Numbered from the stretch's first letter, positions 1 through 6,617 are shown. The stretch: 14,803 nt of DNA from an uncultured Bilophila sp. (GCA_910585945.1 CAJUHZ010000006.1:1-14803), one strand, 5' to 3'. The notes: generated by a model from the letters alone, not told the origin. Program-made: numbers and translations.

Positions 1-33
1 GGTTTCGACGCTCTTTTTCTGCTCTTTCGCCAT
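1..33 (-). CDS. 5' end of a phage-region gene, cut by window edge
   Basis: Only the first 11 codons are present (reads MAKEQKKSVET), so no product can be named. The start is supported by an AGGGAG ribosome binding site six bases before the ATG on the minus strand. The orientation matches the capsid, decoration and DUF2213 genes to the right, so it is most likely the next gene of the same head or head-tail module. The peptide is lysine- and glutamate-rich, which fits many small phage proteins and is not diagnostic. The gene is separated from the capsid gene by a plus-strand DUF1640 gene. Confidence 0.6.
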   Translation of the reverse strand, partial: MAKEQKKSVET

Positions 34-47
34 ATGAAACTCCCTGT

Positions 48-76
48 TTGACAAAATGGAGGCGGATGCCTAGGAA
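48..76 (+). promoter_or_regulatory. candidate sigma-70 promoter for the left DUF1640 gene
   Basis: A perfect TTGACA -35 box lies at 48-53. At the ideal 17-base spacing is TAGGAA (71-76), which matches the -10 consensus at only three of six positions. The start codon follows at 97. A dedicated promoter would make the DUF1640 gene an autonomous unit among oppositely oriented phage genes. The poor -10 box keeps confidence low. Confidence 0.3.
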
Positions 77-96
77 ACTCTGTACAGGAGGCCGTC

Positions 97-357
97 ATGA
101 CCAGCATTACCTTTGATAGCCTCGGCTATTTCGAGAAGCTGAAGGCCGCCGGGTTTACGGAAGAACAGGCGAAGGCGCAGGCAAACGCGCTCCGTGAAGT
201 GATTGAGGAACGCCTTGCGACAAAGGGCGATCTTGTCCAGATGGAACTTCGTCTGACCAGCGAGATGCAAAAGCTCGAATTGAGGATGACCCTCAAGCTT
301 GGCGCCATGCTGGCGGCGTCCGTTGCCATTGTGGCGACGCTCGTCAAATTGCTGTGA
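97..357 (+). CDS. DUF1640/CCDC90-like coiled-coil membrane protein, left copy
   Basis: An 86-aa protein. Residues about 1-64 are charged and helical with the conserved opening ITFDSL followed by KAAGFTEEQAKAQANALRE, the usual beginning of small bacterial DUF1640 proteins (related to the CCDC90/MCUR1 coiled-coil family). Residues about 68-86 form one hydrophobic helix, so it should be a C-terminally anchored coiled coil. The start is set by AGGAGG (86-91), five bases before ATG. The molecular role of bacterial DUF1640 proteins is not established and none is claimed. The gene points against the surrounding head genes and is followed by its own intrinsic terminator, as expected of a phage moron. 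A paralogue with nearly the same start region is at 4688-5008. Confidence 0.8.
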   Translation: MTSITFDSLGYFEKLKAAGFTEEQAKAQANALREVIEERLATKGDLVQMELRLTSEMQKLELRMTLKLGAMLAASVAIVATLVKLL

Positions 358-389
358 TTCCGAATCGCGCATCTTCGTCTTCTTTCCGT

Positions 390-420
390 GGCCGTCTCCT
401 TTGCGGGGGACGGCCTTTTT
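390..420 (+). terminator. intrinsic terminator of left DUF1640 gene
   Basis: GGCCGTC (from 390) pairs with GACGGCC (to 415), extended inside by further G-C pairs, and is followed directly by five Ts (416-420). On the minus strand no T run follows the hairpin, so it should stop the DUF1640 transcript but let leftward head-gene transcription through. Confidence 0.8.
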
Positions 421-424
421 GCGG

Positions 425-1438
425 TCACATGCCGGTCATGGAGGCAAAGGCCCAGGGCTGAAGCACAATGCCGCCGTAGGTCGAGCCGATGTACTTCTGC
501 CGGAAGCTGGACATGTCGGGCACGATGCGCCCGGCCCGGATCTTCTCGCCAAAGGCCAGCAGCCCGGTCTTCTGCCCCGCGACTTCGGGCGCGACGAGCA
601 GCACGGTTTCGCCGGCCGTGGCGCTGTGCAGTTCGGGCAAAACAACAATGTCGAGGCGGGAGAAGTACTTCTTCAGCATGTCCAGCACGGACACGTTGAA
701 ATCCGTGGCCGCGCCCAGGCGCACGCTCATTTCCGGCGAGAGGCAGAGCTTGAGCGGGGTGTCCCTGTCGATGAGGCCTCGGGTCTGCTCGGTCAGTTGC
801 GCGAACAGGGCCAGAATGTCGTTGTAGATCTGCGTGGTGGTCTTGTCCGCCCATTTCGTGGATCCGCCCGTGCCTGTCGCGGCCGCCGGGATGGACGCGG
901 GCAGGTTCGGGTCGTTGAGGATGCCGTAGATCTCTCGCCCGGCAACGCCGAGCAGGTAGAACCGGTTCTGGTCGATATCGATGACGCGGGCTGCCGCGCG
1001 CTGTTTGGAAGCGGCAAGGTTGACCTTGACCGCGCTGGACATGGCCACTTCCAGATCGCCATAGGTGATGGAGGTCTGGAAGACGTACTGCGGCCGCGTC
1101 TGCCATTCGGAGTTCACGCCGCTGGTGGTGCCGTTGGCGTAGTCGGAATACGGCTGCGTGCTGCCCGTGATTTCGTCCATGCGCCATTTGGCGTAGGGGG
1201 TTGTCCAGTCGCCCTTTTTCTCTTCGCTGAAGATCTCGCGCGCCCGGCGCGGGGCGGTCAGGATCTCGATGACCATCGGATCGATGTAGGCCAGAAACTC
1301 GGCCGGGACCGTGGTGTTGGGCGTGGTGATGAGGGCCGCGTCCTGCGCGATGCGCGCCATGTTCTCCCTGCTCGCCCACATCCGCGCGCCGGGGAAGACG
1401 AAGCCGAAGGCGGCGGCCTGTTCAAACGTCGGTGTCAT
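425..1438 (-). CDS. phage major capsid protein, DUF2184 type
   Basis: A 337-aa protein. It resembles the DUF2184 family of phage major capsid proteins: an N-terminal stretch with alanines and aromatics, then the AEFLAYIDPMVIEILTAPRR and IFSEEKKGDWTTPYAKWRMDE region (about residues 50-95), a central YVFQTSITYGDLEVA segment, and a long mixed alpha/beta C-terminal part ending in a GGIVLQPWAFASMTGM-like tail. It would form the icosahedral shell. The start at 1438 has a GAGGAGA ribosome binding site; longer readings of the frame run into the decoration protein gene. It lies directly after that gene and the DUF2213 protease gene, the expected order of a head module. No frameshift is seen. The assignment rests on sequence resemblance and position. 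Confidence 0.8.
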   Translation of the reverse strand: MTPTFEQAAAFGFVFPGARMWASRENMARIAQDAALITTPNTTVPAEFLAYIDPMVIEILTAPRRAREIFSEEKKGDWTTPYAKWRMDEITGSTQPYSDYANGTTSGVNSEWQTRPQYVFQTSITYGDLEVAMSSAVKVNLAASKQRAAARVIDIDQNRFYLLGVAGREIYGILNDPNLPASIPAAATGTGGSTKWADKTTTQIYNDILALFAQLTEQTRGLIDRDTPLKLCLSPEMSVRLGAATDFNVSVLDMLKKYFSRLDIVVLPELHSATAGETVLLVAPEVAGQKTGLLAFGEKIRAGRIVPDMSSFRQKYIGSTYGGIVLQPWAFASMTGM

Positions 1439-1448
1439 ATGCTTCTCC

Positions 1449-1961
1449 TCAGGCTGCGGCCGGGGCCGGTTTGACCGTGCTGTTCCAGTTGCTGATGATG
1501 ATCGGCTCGCCCGCCGCACCGGCCGTTTTGACGATCCAGCCGGTGTCAAGGTGCGTGGCGTCCGCCGTGCCGGTGCTCACGCTGCCGTCCGCGGTGGAGG
1601 CAAGCACGGCCTGGCCGACTGTGGCGGCGGTGGAAGACACCGCCCAGTAGTCGCCGCGCACGGCCACGGTGAGCGCCGCGCCCTTGGGGACCATGAGGGT
1701 TCCCGGCGAAAACACGTCGTAGTTGACGTAGTTGATGACGCGCTCCACAAAGCCAAGCACTTCCGTTGCCGTGCCGGCCACATTGGTGGCGCGGGAGTTG
1801 TCCTGCACGCCGTCCTCGATGACCGGGAAGACGAAGCCGCCCACCGGGAGCGCCGCTTCGGCCAGCGGGTTGAGCGGCGTGTACACGCTCTGATCCGGGG
1901 TGGCCTTGTCGCCGGCGACGCCCGGAGCCACATACAGGTTGATTTGTTTCTGCAAGGGCAT
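1449..1961 (-). CDS. phage capsid decoration (cement)-like protein
   Basis: A 170-aa protein beginning MPLQKQINLYVAPGVAGDKA. It is rich in Gly, Ala, Val and Thr with alternating short hydrophobic stretches, fitting a beta-rich structural protein. It contains GGFVFPVIEDGVQDN and NVAGTATEVLGFVERV (about residues 40-75), which recall small Gp24-type structural cement proteins. The start is firm: GGAGG lies six bases upstream of the ATG, just after the end of the DUF2213 gene. It precedes the major capsid gene by ten bases, the usual place for a decoration or stabilising protein. The exact family is inferred from position and composition. Confidence 0.65.
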   Translation of the reverse strand: MPLQKQINLYVAPGVAGDKATPDQSVYTPLNPLAEAALPVGGFVFPVIEDGVQDNSRATNVAGTATEVLGFVERVINYVNYDVFSPGTLMVPKGAALTVAVRGDYWAVSSTAATVGQAVLASTADGSVSTGTADATHLDTGWIVKTAGAAGEPIIISNWNSTVKPAPAAA

Positions 1962-1972
1962 GTCAGCCTCCT

Positions 1973-4453
1973 TCAATCCGCGATGCTGATGGTGTTGAGT
2001 CCGGCAAACGCGCCGTCGAGCCGGGCGGGGGCGGCGTCGCGGGGCGAACGGGAGCCGGACGGCAGGCCGGATTTCCGCGAGCGGAGCATGTCCACCATGC
2101 CGCGCCATGCCTGCCGGGAGTACTGGCGCGGGTTCACGCCGCTCTGTTCCAGGGCGTAGCCGTAGACGTCGGATGCGGAGTCGAAGGCGAGCAGATCGAG
2201 TTCGCCCACCAGGGGGCGCACGTCGGCTACGGCCCGGGCGATGCGGCGCATGTTGTCCTGCGCGGCGGCAACGGCGCGGGCCTGAATGAGCGCCGCATCC
2301 GTGGCGAGCAGGGGGCGCGGCCCGGCGGGCTTCAGGCGACGGAGGGCGCGATCCTGCGCGGCGTCCGGAACCTCGTCGTCCGTGGCCCTGCTGTAGGCGA
2401 GGTCTTGCAGGGAGGCCTCAAGCTGGCCGCGCTGCTCGGGGGTCAGGCCGGGCACTTCGTCAAGAATGCGGCTGATTGCGGCGTTCTTGTCCTCGTCCTT
2501 GCCCATCGCGCGTTTCATGCCCTCGGACTCGTGCTCCCGGTCAAGCTTGCGGCGTTCGGCAGGGTCCCGCTCCAGTTTTTCGCCGTATTTCACCCCTTCG
2601 GCAAAGGCGCGGCTCTCCTGCGCGTTTTCGGCGTCCAGCCCGCAGGAATCCATGGCCTTGCGCATCCCTTCCGCTTCATGCTCGCGGTCGAGCTTCTCCC
2701 GCTCGGCCGGATTGCGCATGAGTTCCTCACCGTACTTCACGCCTTCCGCGAAGGCTTTGGAGGCGTCCTCGTCGTCGGCGTCAAGGCCGCAGGCGTCCAT
2801 GGCCTTTTTCACATCCTCGTCCATTGCCTCTCCCTTTTCCGGCTCGGCGTCGGCTGTCGCCTTCGAGTAGGCCAGATCGGAAAGCGCGTCGGTCAGGCGC
2901 CTGACTTCGGCCGGGTCCAGCTTGCCGGAAAGCTCGCCTATCAGCTTGCGGATTTCGGCGGCCTTGTCCTCATCCTCGGTGATGTCCACGATTTCCCCGG
3001 TTTCGGGATCCACCTTGTGCAGATCGATGATCGCCTGCGCGAGGTCGACTTCCTGCCGTTCGATGCCGGGGTCGGCGTCACGCGCGCCCCGGAACCAGTG
3101 TTTGATTTTCATGACTGCTCCTGTGAAAGGGTTGGATTGGCGGGTTTTGGTGATGTTTCCGTCGCCCGCGAGGGCGGGCCGTTCGCTCCCGGCAAGGCGC
3201 ACGTTGACAACCTCGAAAAGAGGGACTACGCTGTTTTCAGCAGCAGCGTTGCTGTCCTGAGTCGGCGCACTTCGCCCCCCCCGGTTCCGCCCGGGTGGTC
3301 CAGGCAAGGGCGCCGCTTCTTTTTGGCGTTTCTCGTAGGCGTGCGAGCCTTCCCGTGTGAGGCTGTACACCTGATGCTCCGGCTGACTTGGCTTGCGTTC
3401 AACCCGTTCCGCCACGTCCACAATGGCCTCTTTCGGCCCGGCGCTCGTCTGCACGGTCTTGCGGTAGGTGTGAAATTGCGTCACCTCGGGGTGAGCATGG
3501 GCTGGCGTCTCCGGCGCGTACCTGCCTGTCGTGATGATGTCCGGCAGGTGGGGCACGAGTGAGGCCTTGACCGGGTCATCCCGCATATCCTTTTTGAGTT
3601 CGCCCCAGCTTCCCCCCGTAAAACACGCGCGGATCGGTCCCGTGGCCGTCTGCGCCTCGACGTGTCTGCCTTGCAGCTTTTCCCGAAAGTATTCGTGCGC
3701 GGCCCTTTTGGCGTCTCCGCCCTGTTCCTTCAGCAACGCCTCGTACCGGGCCGTGTCCGGCGCGGCCGATTCCAGCGGGCGCGACTGGTAGCCGCTTCCC
3801 GCCTTCCGCCCCAGATTCCCCTTGAGCACTTCACCGGTCTCGGTCTCGATCTGGTACTTTTTGCCGTTCTTCGCCGTGCGCCATTCCCCGGCATCTTCGC
3901 CCCACAGCGCCGCATCGGCCACCACCACGTCCGGCCCGGCGCGGCCCTCTTCCACCAGCGCGACGTGATTGCCCCGGATGTTGCGCATGATGAAGTCGTA
4001 CGCCACGCCTTCATGCTGGCCGGGCGTGAAGTCGGGATCGTAGCGGTACGCGCAGGAAAGCTCGCGAAAGGATCTGTCCTCGATGGCGTCGATGGCCGCC
4101 CGGTCCCAGACGGTCAGGGGCGCGTCGATGTACGGGGCGTTCCAGACCGCGCCGGTCCCCACGGCCCCCACCCGCGTCAGCTTGCGGGGCTCGTCCGCGC
4201 TGTCGATATGGTGCTCGATGTGCAGGGGCAGACCTTCCCATGTCCGGAGCGACTTTTGCAGTTCGCGCGGGTCTCGCAGGCCGTAATAAATCTTCTCCGG
4301 ATCAAGCCCGGCCGCCTGCCAGCCGGGGATTTCCCGGCCGTAGTACGGGTTCACCGTGGCCTTTGTGATGTGCGATGAGGTGACGTGCAGAAAGCCGTTC
4401 TCGTCCACAGTGCGGGCGCTGGATGCGTCAAAGGCGAGGGCTGAAGTGCTCAT
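1973..4453 (-). CDS. DUF2213 prohead protease/scaffold protein with inserted domain
   Basis: An 826-aa protein. Residues 1-180 match the DUF2213 family: NGFLHVTSSHITKATVNPYYG, IPGWQAAGLDPEKIYYGLRDP, RELSCAYRYDPDFTPG, and GNHVALVEEGRAGPDVVVAD. This domain is associated with head maturation protease activity. Residues about 182-432 look like an insertion resembling phage polyvalent-protein (LPD3/BECR-nuclease-associated) segments. Residues 448 onward (MKIKHWFRGARDADPG) resume a scaffold-like acidic helical region with LDPAEVRRLTDALSDLAYS, two tandem 49-residue repeats (549-646), a second LAYSRAT motif, and a C-terminal VADVRPLVGELDLLAFDSASDVYGYAL segment. The start at 4453 has GGAGG upstream and overlaps the stop of the preceding gene as ATGA, indicating translational coupling. 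Most family members are considerably shorter; the insertion largely accounts for the extra length. Confidence 0.8.
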   Translation of the reverse strand: MSTSALAFDASSARTVDENGFLHVTSSHITKATVNPYYGREIPGWQAAGLDPEKIYYGLRDPRELQKSLRTWEGLPLHIEHHIDSADEPRKLTRVGAVGTGAVWNAPYIDAPLTVWDRAAIDAIEDRSFRELSCAYRYDPDFTPGQHEGVAYDFIMRNIRGNHVALVEEGRAGPDVVVADAALWGEDAGEWRTAKNGKKYQIETETGEVLKGNLGRKAGSGYQSRPLESAAPDTARYEALLKEQGGDAKRAAHEYFREKLQGRHVEAQTATGPIRACFTGGSWGELKKDMRDDPVKASLVPHLPDIITTGRYAPETPAHAHPEVTQFHTYRKTVQTSAGPKEAIVDVAERVERKPSQPEHQVYSLTREGSHAYEKRQKEAAPLPGPPGRNRGGRSAPTQDSNAAAENSVVPLFEVVNVRLAGSERPALAGDGNITKTRQSNPFTGAVMKIKHWFRGARDADPGIERQEVDLAQAIIDLHKVDPETGEIVDITEDEDKAAEIRKLIGELSGKLDPAEVRRLTDALSDLAYSKATADAEPEKGEAMDEDVKKAMDACGLDADDEDASKAFAEGVKYGEELMRNPAEREKLDREHEAEGMRKAMDSCGLDAENAQESRAFAEGVKYGEKLERDPAERRKLDREHESEGMKRAMGKDEDKNAAISRILDEVPGLTPEQRGQLEASLQDLAYSRATDDEVPDAAQDRALRRLKPAGPRPLLATDAALIQARAVAAAQDNMRRIARAVADVRPLVGELDLLAFDSASDVYGYALEQSGVNPRQYSRQAWRGMVDMLRSRKSGLPSGSRSPRDAAPARLDGAFAGLNTISIAD
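2516..2809 (-). repeat. tandem 147-base (49-aa) duplication within DUF2213 gene
   Basis: Copy 1 is 2809-2663 (residues 549-597) and copy 2 is 2662-2516 (residues 598-646). Both read KAMD(A/S)CGLDA at the start, share AFAEGVKYGE in the middle, and end in KLDREHE(A/S)EGM. Differences are conservative and scattered, so the duplication is not recent. A third, truncated start (KRAMGKDED) follows. The unit is charged and helical, so the number of copies would change the length of the scaffold part. Confidence 0.9.
3158..3910 (-). other. inserted polyvalent/BECR-like segment in DUF2213 protein
   Basis: Codons 182-432 separate the DUF2213 protease domain (ending GPDVVVAD) from the scaffold region (NITKTRQSNPFTGAVMKIKHWF). 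The segment opens with AKNGKKYQIETETGEVLKGN, a strand-turn motif common in phage polyvalent proteins. It continues with a charged helix, then CFTGGSWGELKKDM, LVPHLPDIITTGRYAPE and FHTYRKTVQTSAGPKEAIVDVAE. These resemble the LPD3-type domain that accompanies barnase/EndoU/colicin/RelE-like nucleases in phage head proteins. No catalytic set can be named by eye, and the segment ends in a low-complexity PLPGPPGRNRGGR linker. Family assignment is tentative; the insertion itself is better supported. Confidence 0.5.
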
Positions 4454-4680
4454 GCGGCGGCCTCCTTCAGCAGTTTCTGGATCTCCGGCGTCGCCTTGTC
4501 GCCGAATTCGGGGATGAACGAGCGGTAGGTGCACTGGCAGCCGGGCAGTTCCCCGCACTGCACCTTGCGCTTGACTGCCGGGTCGTACATGCCTTCGGAA
4601 ATCAGGAAGGGTTTGCCGTTCATGGCCTTGTGCGTGGCGCGGCTGGTGTACTTGCCCGGGATGGGGCATGTCTCGCAAGG
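4450..4680 (-). pseudogene. C-terminal remnant of MuF/gpF-like head morphogenesis protein
   Basis: About 75 codons remain, reading from CPIPGKYTSRATHKAMNGK through FLISEGMYDP and QCGELPGCQCTYR to PEFGDKATPEIQKLLKEAAA and a stop. The pattern of basic and His residues, a small acidic loop and a GELPGCxC motif near the end is typical of the C terminus of Mu gpF / SPP1 gp7-type minor head proteins. Several hundred residues are missing. The frame stays open into the oppositely oriented DUF1640 gene, but recognisable similarity stops near that gene's ribosome binding site and no plausible start exists. Its stop overlaps the DUF2213 start (ATGA), as in an intact head operon. It marks the point where the prophage was cut. 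Confidence 0.7.
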
Positions 4681-4687
4681 AGGCCGT

Positions 4688-5008
4688 ATGACCACCCTTA
4701 CCTTTGACACGCTGGCCTGTGCCAGAAAGTTTGAGGAAGCGGGATTCACCCGGCAACAGGCGGAAGCTCAGGCGGACGCCATGCGCCAGCAGGCGGAAGT
4801 GCAGGCGTCAGCCCTTCGGGAAGCGATTGAAAAGTACGATGAAGCCGGCCGCCGGGAGCTTGCCGCCAAGGCTGACGTGCGGGAAAGCGAACTGCGTTTG
4901 CAGAAAGAAATCGAAAAGGTCAAATACGATCTGTTGAAATGGCAGATCGGCGGTTGGGTCGCTCTGGCCGCGATCATGGCGAAGGGCTTCAACTGGATCG
5001 GGTTTTGA
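4688..5008 (+). CDS. DUF1640/CCDC90-like coiled-coil membrane protein, right copy
   Basis: A 106-aa paralogue of the protein at 97-357. It opens MTTLTFDTL and has EEAGFTRQQAEAQADAMR, then a long charged coiled coil to about residue 84 and one hydrophobic helix (about 85-106). It is 20 residues longer than the left copy, partly through a duplicated 11-residue unit (residues 23-33 and 34-44). ATG at 4688 is preceded by AGGAGG (4678-4683) four bases away; the bases around the start nearly repeat those of the left copy. It lies exactly at the broken end of the phage head module and is followed by a strong terminator. Function unknown. Confidence 0.8.
   Translation: MTTLTFDTLACARKFEEAGFTRQQAEAQADAMRQQAEVQASALREAIEKYDEAGRRELAAKADVRESELRLQKEIEKVKYDLLKWQIGGWVALAAIMAKGFNWIGF
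4754..4819 (+). repeat. 33-base tandem duplication (11-aa unit) in right DUF1640 gene
   Basis: Bases 4754-4786 encode QQAEAQADAMR and 4787-4819 encode QQAEVQASALR. Eleven residues is a natural coiled-coil period (three helical turns), so the duplication lengthens the coil without breaking its register. The left paralogue has only one such unit. Confidence 0.85.
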
Positions 5009-5053
5009 CGTTTTTCAGATTTGTGGGAAGCCAGATTGGAATGGCCTTCACTG

Positions 5054-5086
5054 AAAAAGGCTCTCCGGAACAGGGAGAGCCTTTTT
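5054..5086. terminator. bidirectional intrinsic terminator between DUF1640 gene and symporter
   Basis: GGCTCTCC (5059-5066) pairs perfectly with GGAGAGCC (5074-5081). Five As precede and five Ts follow the stem, so it can end the plus-strand DUF1640 transcript and the minus-strand symporter transcript, whose stop codon is about 50 bases to the right. Confidence 0.9.
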
Positions 5087-5133
5087 CAATTTCTTATGAA
5101 GGATATTCTCTGGGACAGTCTTGCGAGGCGGCG

Positions 5134-6330
5134 TTACGCCCCTGTGCCGAAGGAACTGTCCATCTGACCGTCGCGGTTGAACAATCCTTCGAGGATGAGG
5201 GCCAGCGCGCCGTCTCCGGTCACGTTGCAGGCCGTGCCGAAGCTGTCCTGCAGGGCGAAAATCGCCAGCAGCAGGGCGACGCCGGCCGCGTCGAACCCGA
5301 TGACGCTTGTCACAAGCCCGATGGAGGCCATGACCGTTCCGCCGGGCACGCCGGGCGCGCCCACGGCGAAGACGCCGAAAAGAATGATGAACAGGGCCAT
5401 GGTTCCCACGGAGGGAAGCGAACCGTACAGCATCTGGCTGATGGTCATGATGAAAAAGGTTTCCGTCAGCACCGAACCGCACAGGTGCACGGTGGCCCCC
5501 AGGGGGATCATGAATTCGGTCATGGTCTTGCTCAACGCCGGGGAGCGCCGCGCGCAGGCGAGGGATACGGGCAGGGTGGCGGCGCTTGACATGGTCCCGA
5601 CGGCGGTGAGGTAGGCCGGCAGGTAGTAGCGGAAGACCCTGGCCGGGTTGCGCCCGGACACCGCGCCGGCAATGGCGTAGAGCACGCCAAGCCAGATGAA
5701 GTGGCCGACGATCGCAATGAGGATGACCGCGAGGAAGATGGGCAGTTGCACGGTCAGCCGTCCCTCGTAGGAAAGCTCCGCGAATGTGGTCCCTACAAAG
5801 AAGGGGAGCAGGGGAATGATGATCCGCGTGACCACGAGCGTCATCACGCGCTCAAGCTCGGCGAGAAGCGAGCTTATGGCTTCGGCCCTGGCCCACACTA
5901 CGCCGATGCCGATGACAAGCGCCGTGACAAGGGCGCTCATGACCGGCATGACCGGCGGGATGTCAAGCACGAACGAGGGCTTGGGCAGGGGAATAAGGTT
6001 CTCGAGCGCGGTGGGAATGGAGAGATGGGGGATGATGATATACCCTGAAACGGCCGAAAAGGCCGCCGCCCCCACGGAGGAAAGATACGCGAGAACAATG
6101 GCCGTCAGCAGAAGGGTGCTCGCCTGCCGGCCGAGGCGGGCTATGGCCGGCGCAATGAAGCCGATGATCACCAGGGGGACGGCGTAAAAGATGATCTGCC
6201 CCAGAACATGCTTGAGGGAGACGATGACGTCCATCAGGGCCGGCCCGACATATCTGCCGATCGCCGCGCCAGCGACAAGCCCCACAAGCAGTTTGATGAT
6301 CAACCCGAAGTCGTTCTTTCTTTCAGCCAT
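5134..6330 (-). CDS. dicarboxylate/amino acid:cation symporter (DAACS/SLC1-like), divergent
   Basis: A 398-aa inner-membrane protein with about eight hydrophobic segments plus the two re-entrant-loop regions of the DAACS fold: TMSSAATLPVSL (HP1, about 246-257), GAPGVPGGTVMA (HP2, about 324-335) and DSFGTACNVTGD (last helix, 362-373). It should import an organic or amino acid with cations. Compared with the archaeal homologue GltPh, the NMDGT motif is HLCGS (282-286), and the arginine that binds the substrate side-chain carboxylate (R397 there) is Gly365. The D-x(7)-N-x(3)-D frame is kept. This argues against an acidic amino acid substrate and for altered ion coupling. The start at 6330 follows a GAGG site; the longer open frame upstream has non-membrane composition. 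Transcribed divergently from qrcA. Confidence 0.85.
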   Translation of the reverse strand: MAERKNDFGLIIKLLVGLVAGAAIGRYVGPALMDVIVSLKHVLGQIIFYAVPLVIIGFIAPAIARLGRQASTLLLTAIVLAYLSSVGAAAFSAVSGYIIIPHLSIPTALENLIPLPKPSFVLDIPPVMPVMSALVTALVIGIGVVWARAEAISSLLAELERVMTLVVTRIIIPLLPFFVGTTFAELSYEGRLTVQLPIFLAVILIAIVGHFIWLGVLYAIAGAVSGRNPARVFRYYLPAYLTAVGTMSSAATLPVSLACARRSPALSKTMTEFMIPLGATVHLCGSVLTETFFIMTISQMLYGSLPSVGTMALFIILFGVFAVGAPGVPGGTVMASIGLVTSVIGFDAAGVALLLAIFALQDSFGTACNVTGDGALALILEGLFNRDGQMDSSFGTGA

Positions 6331-6436
6331 GATCCATCCTCGCAGTTGTTGAAAGGCTCCGCGCGCCGGCAGCAACAGGGAGCCGGCGCTGTTCGCGGTC
6401 GTGTGGGGGAGGCCGGCGCGCGTGCTGTCCTCTCGG

Positions 6437-6460
6437 GGCTGTCGTCCGCTGACGACAGCC
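6437..6460. promoter_or_regulatory. 10-bp perfect inverted repeat, candidate operator or leader hairpin
   Basis: GGCTGTCGTC and GACGACAGCC are exact reverse complements separated by CGCT. It lies 107 bases upstream of the symporter start. Without a T run on either side it is unlikely to be a terminator. Confidence 0.5.
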
Positions 6461-6617
6461 TCCCGTCCCGGCGGACCCGCGCGACAGTATCGCAGAAGCC
6501 GGCTTTCCCGGCAAGCCGATTCCGTCGGGCGGAGCGGGGCAGGGCATTCCATCTCCCCGCCCTGTCGCGTTCGTGGAGGAGGCGTATGCGGGGAAGCCCC
6601 GGCCCGATCTCTTGCGA

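Noticed and set aside
299..1474. 391-codon plus-strand open frame opposite the capsid gene
   Set aside because: It is antisense to the capsid gene and crosses the terminator at 390-420; composition is that of a shadow frame.
2405..3562. 385-codon plus-strand open frame opposite the DUF2213 gene
   Set aside because: The minus strand has clear DUF2213 motifs and a repeat in frame; this frame merely mirrors them, including the repeat.
4454..4756. Upstream extension of the DUF2213 frame
   Set aside because: It overlaps the MuF-like remnant in another frame, whereas 4453 has a good ribosome binding site and an ATGA overlap.
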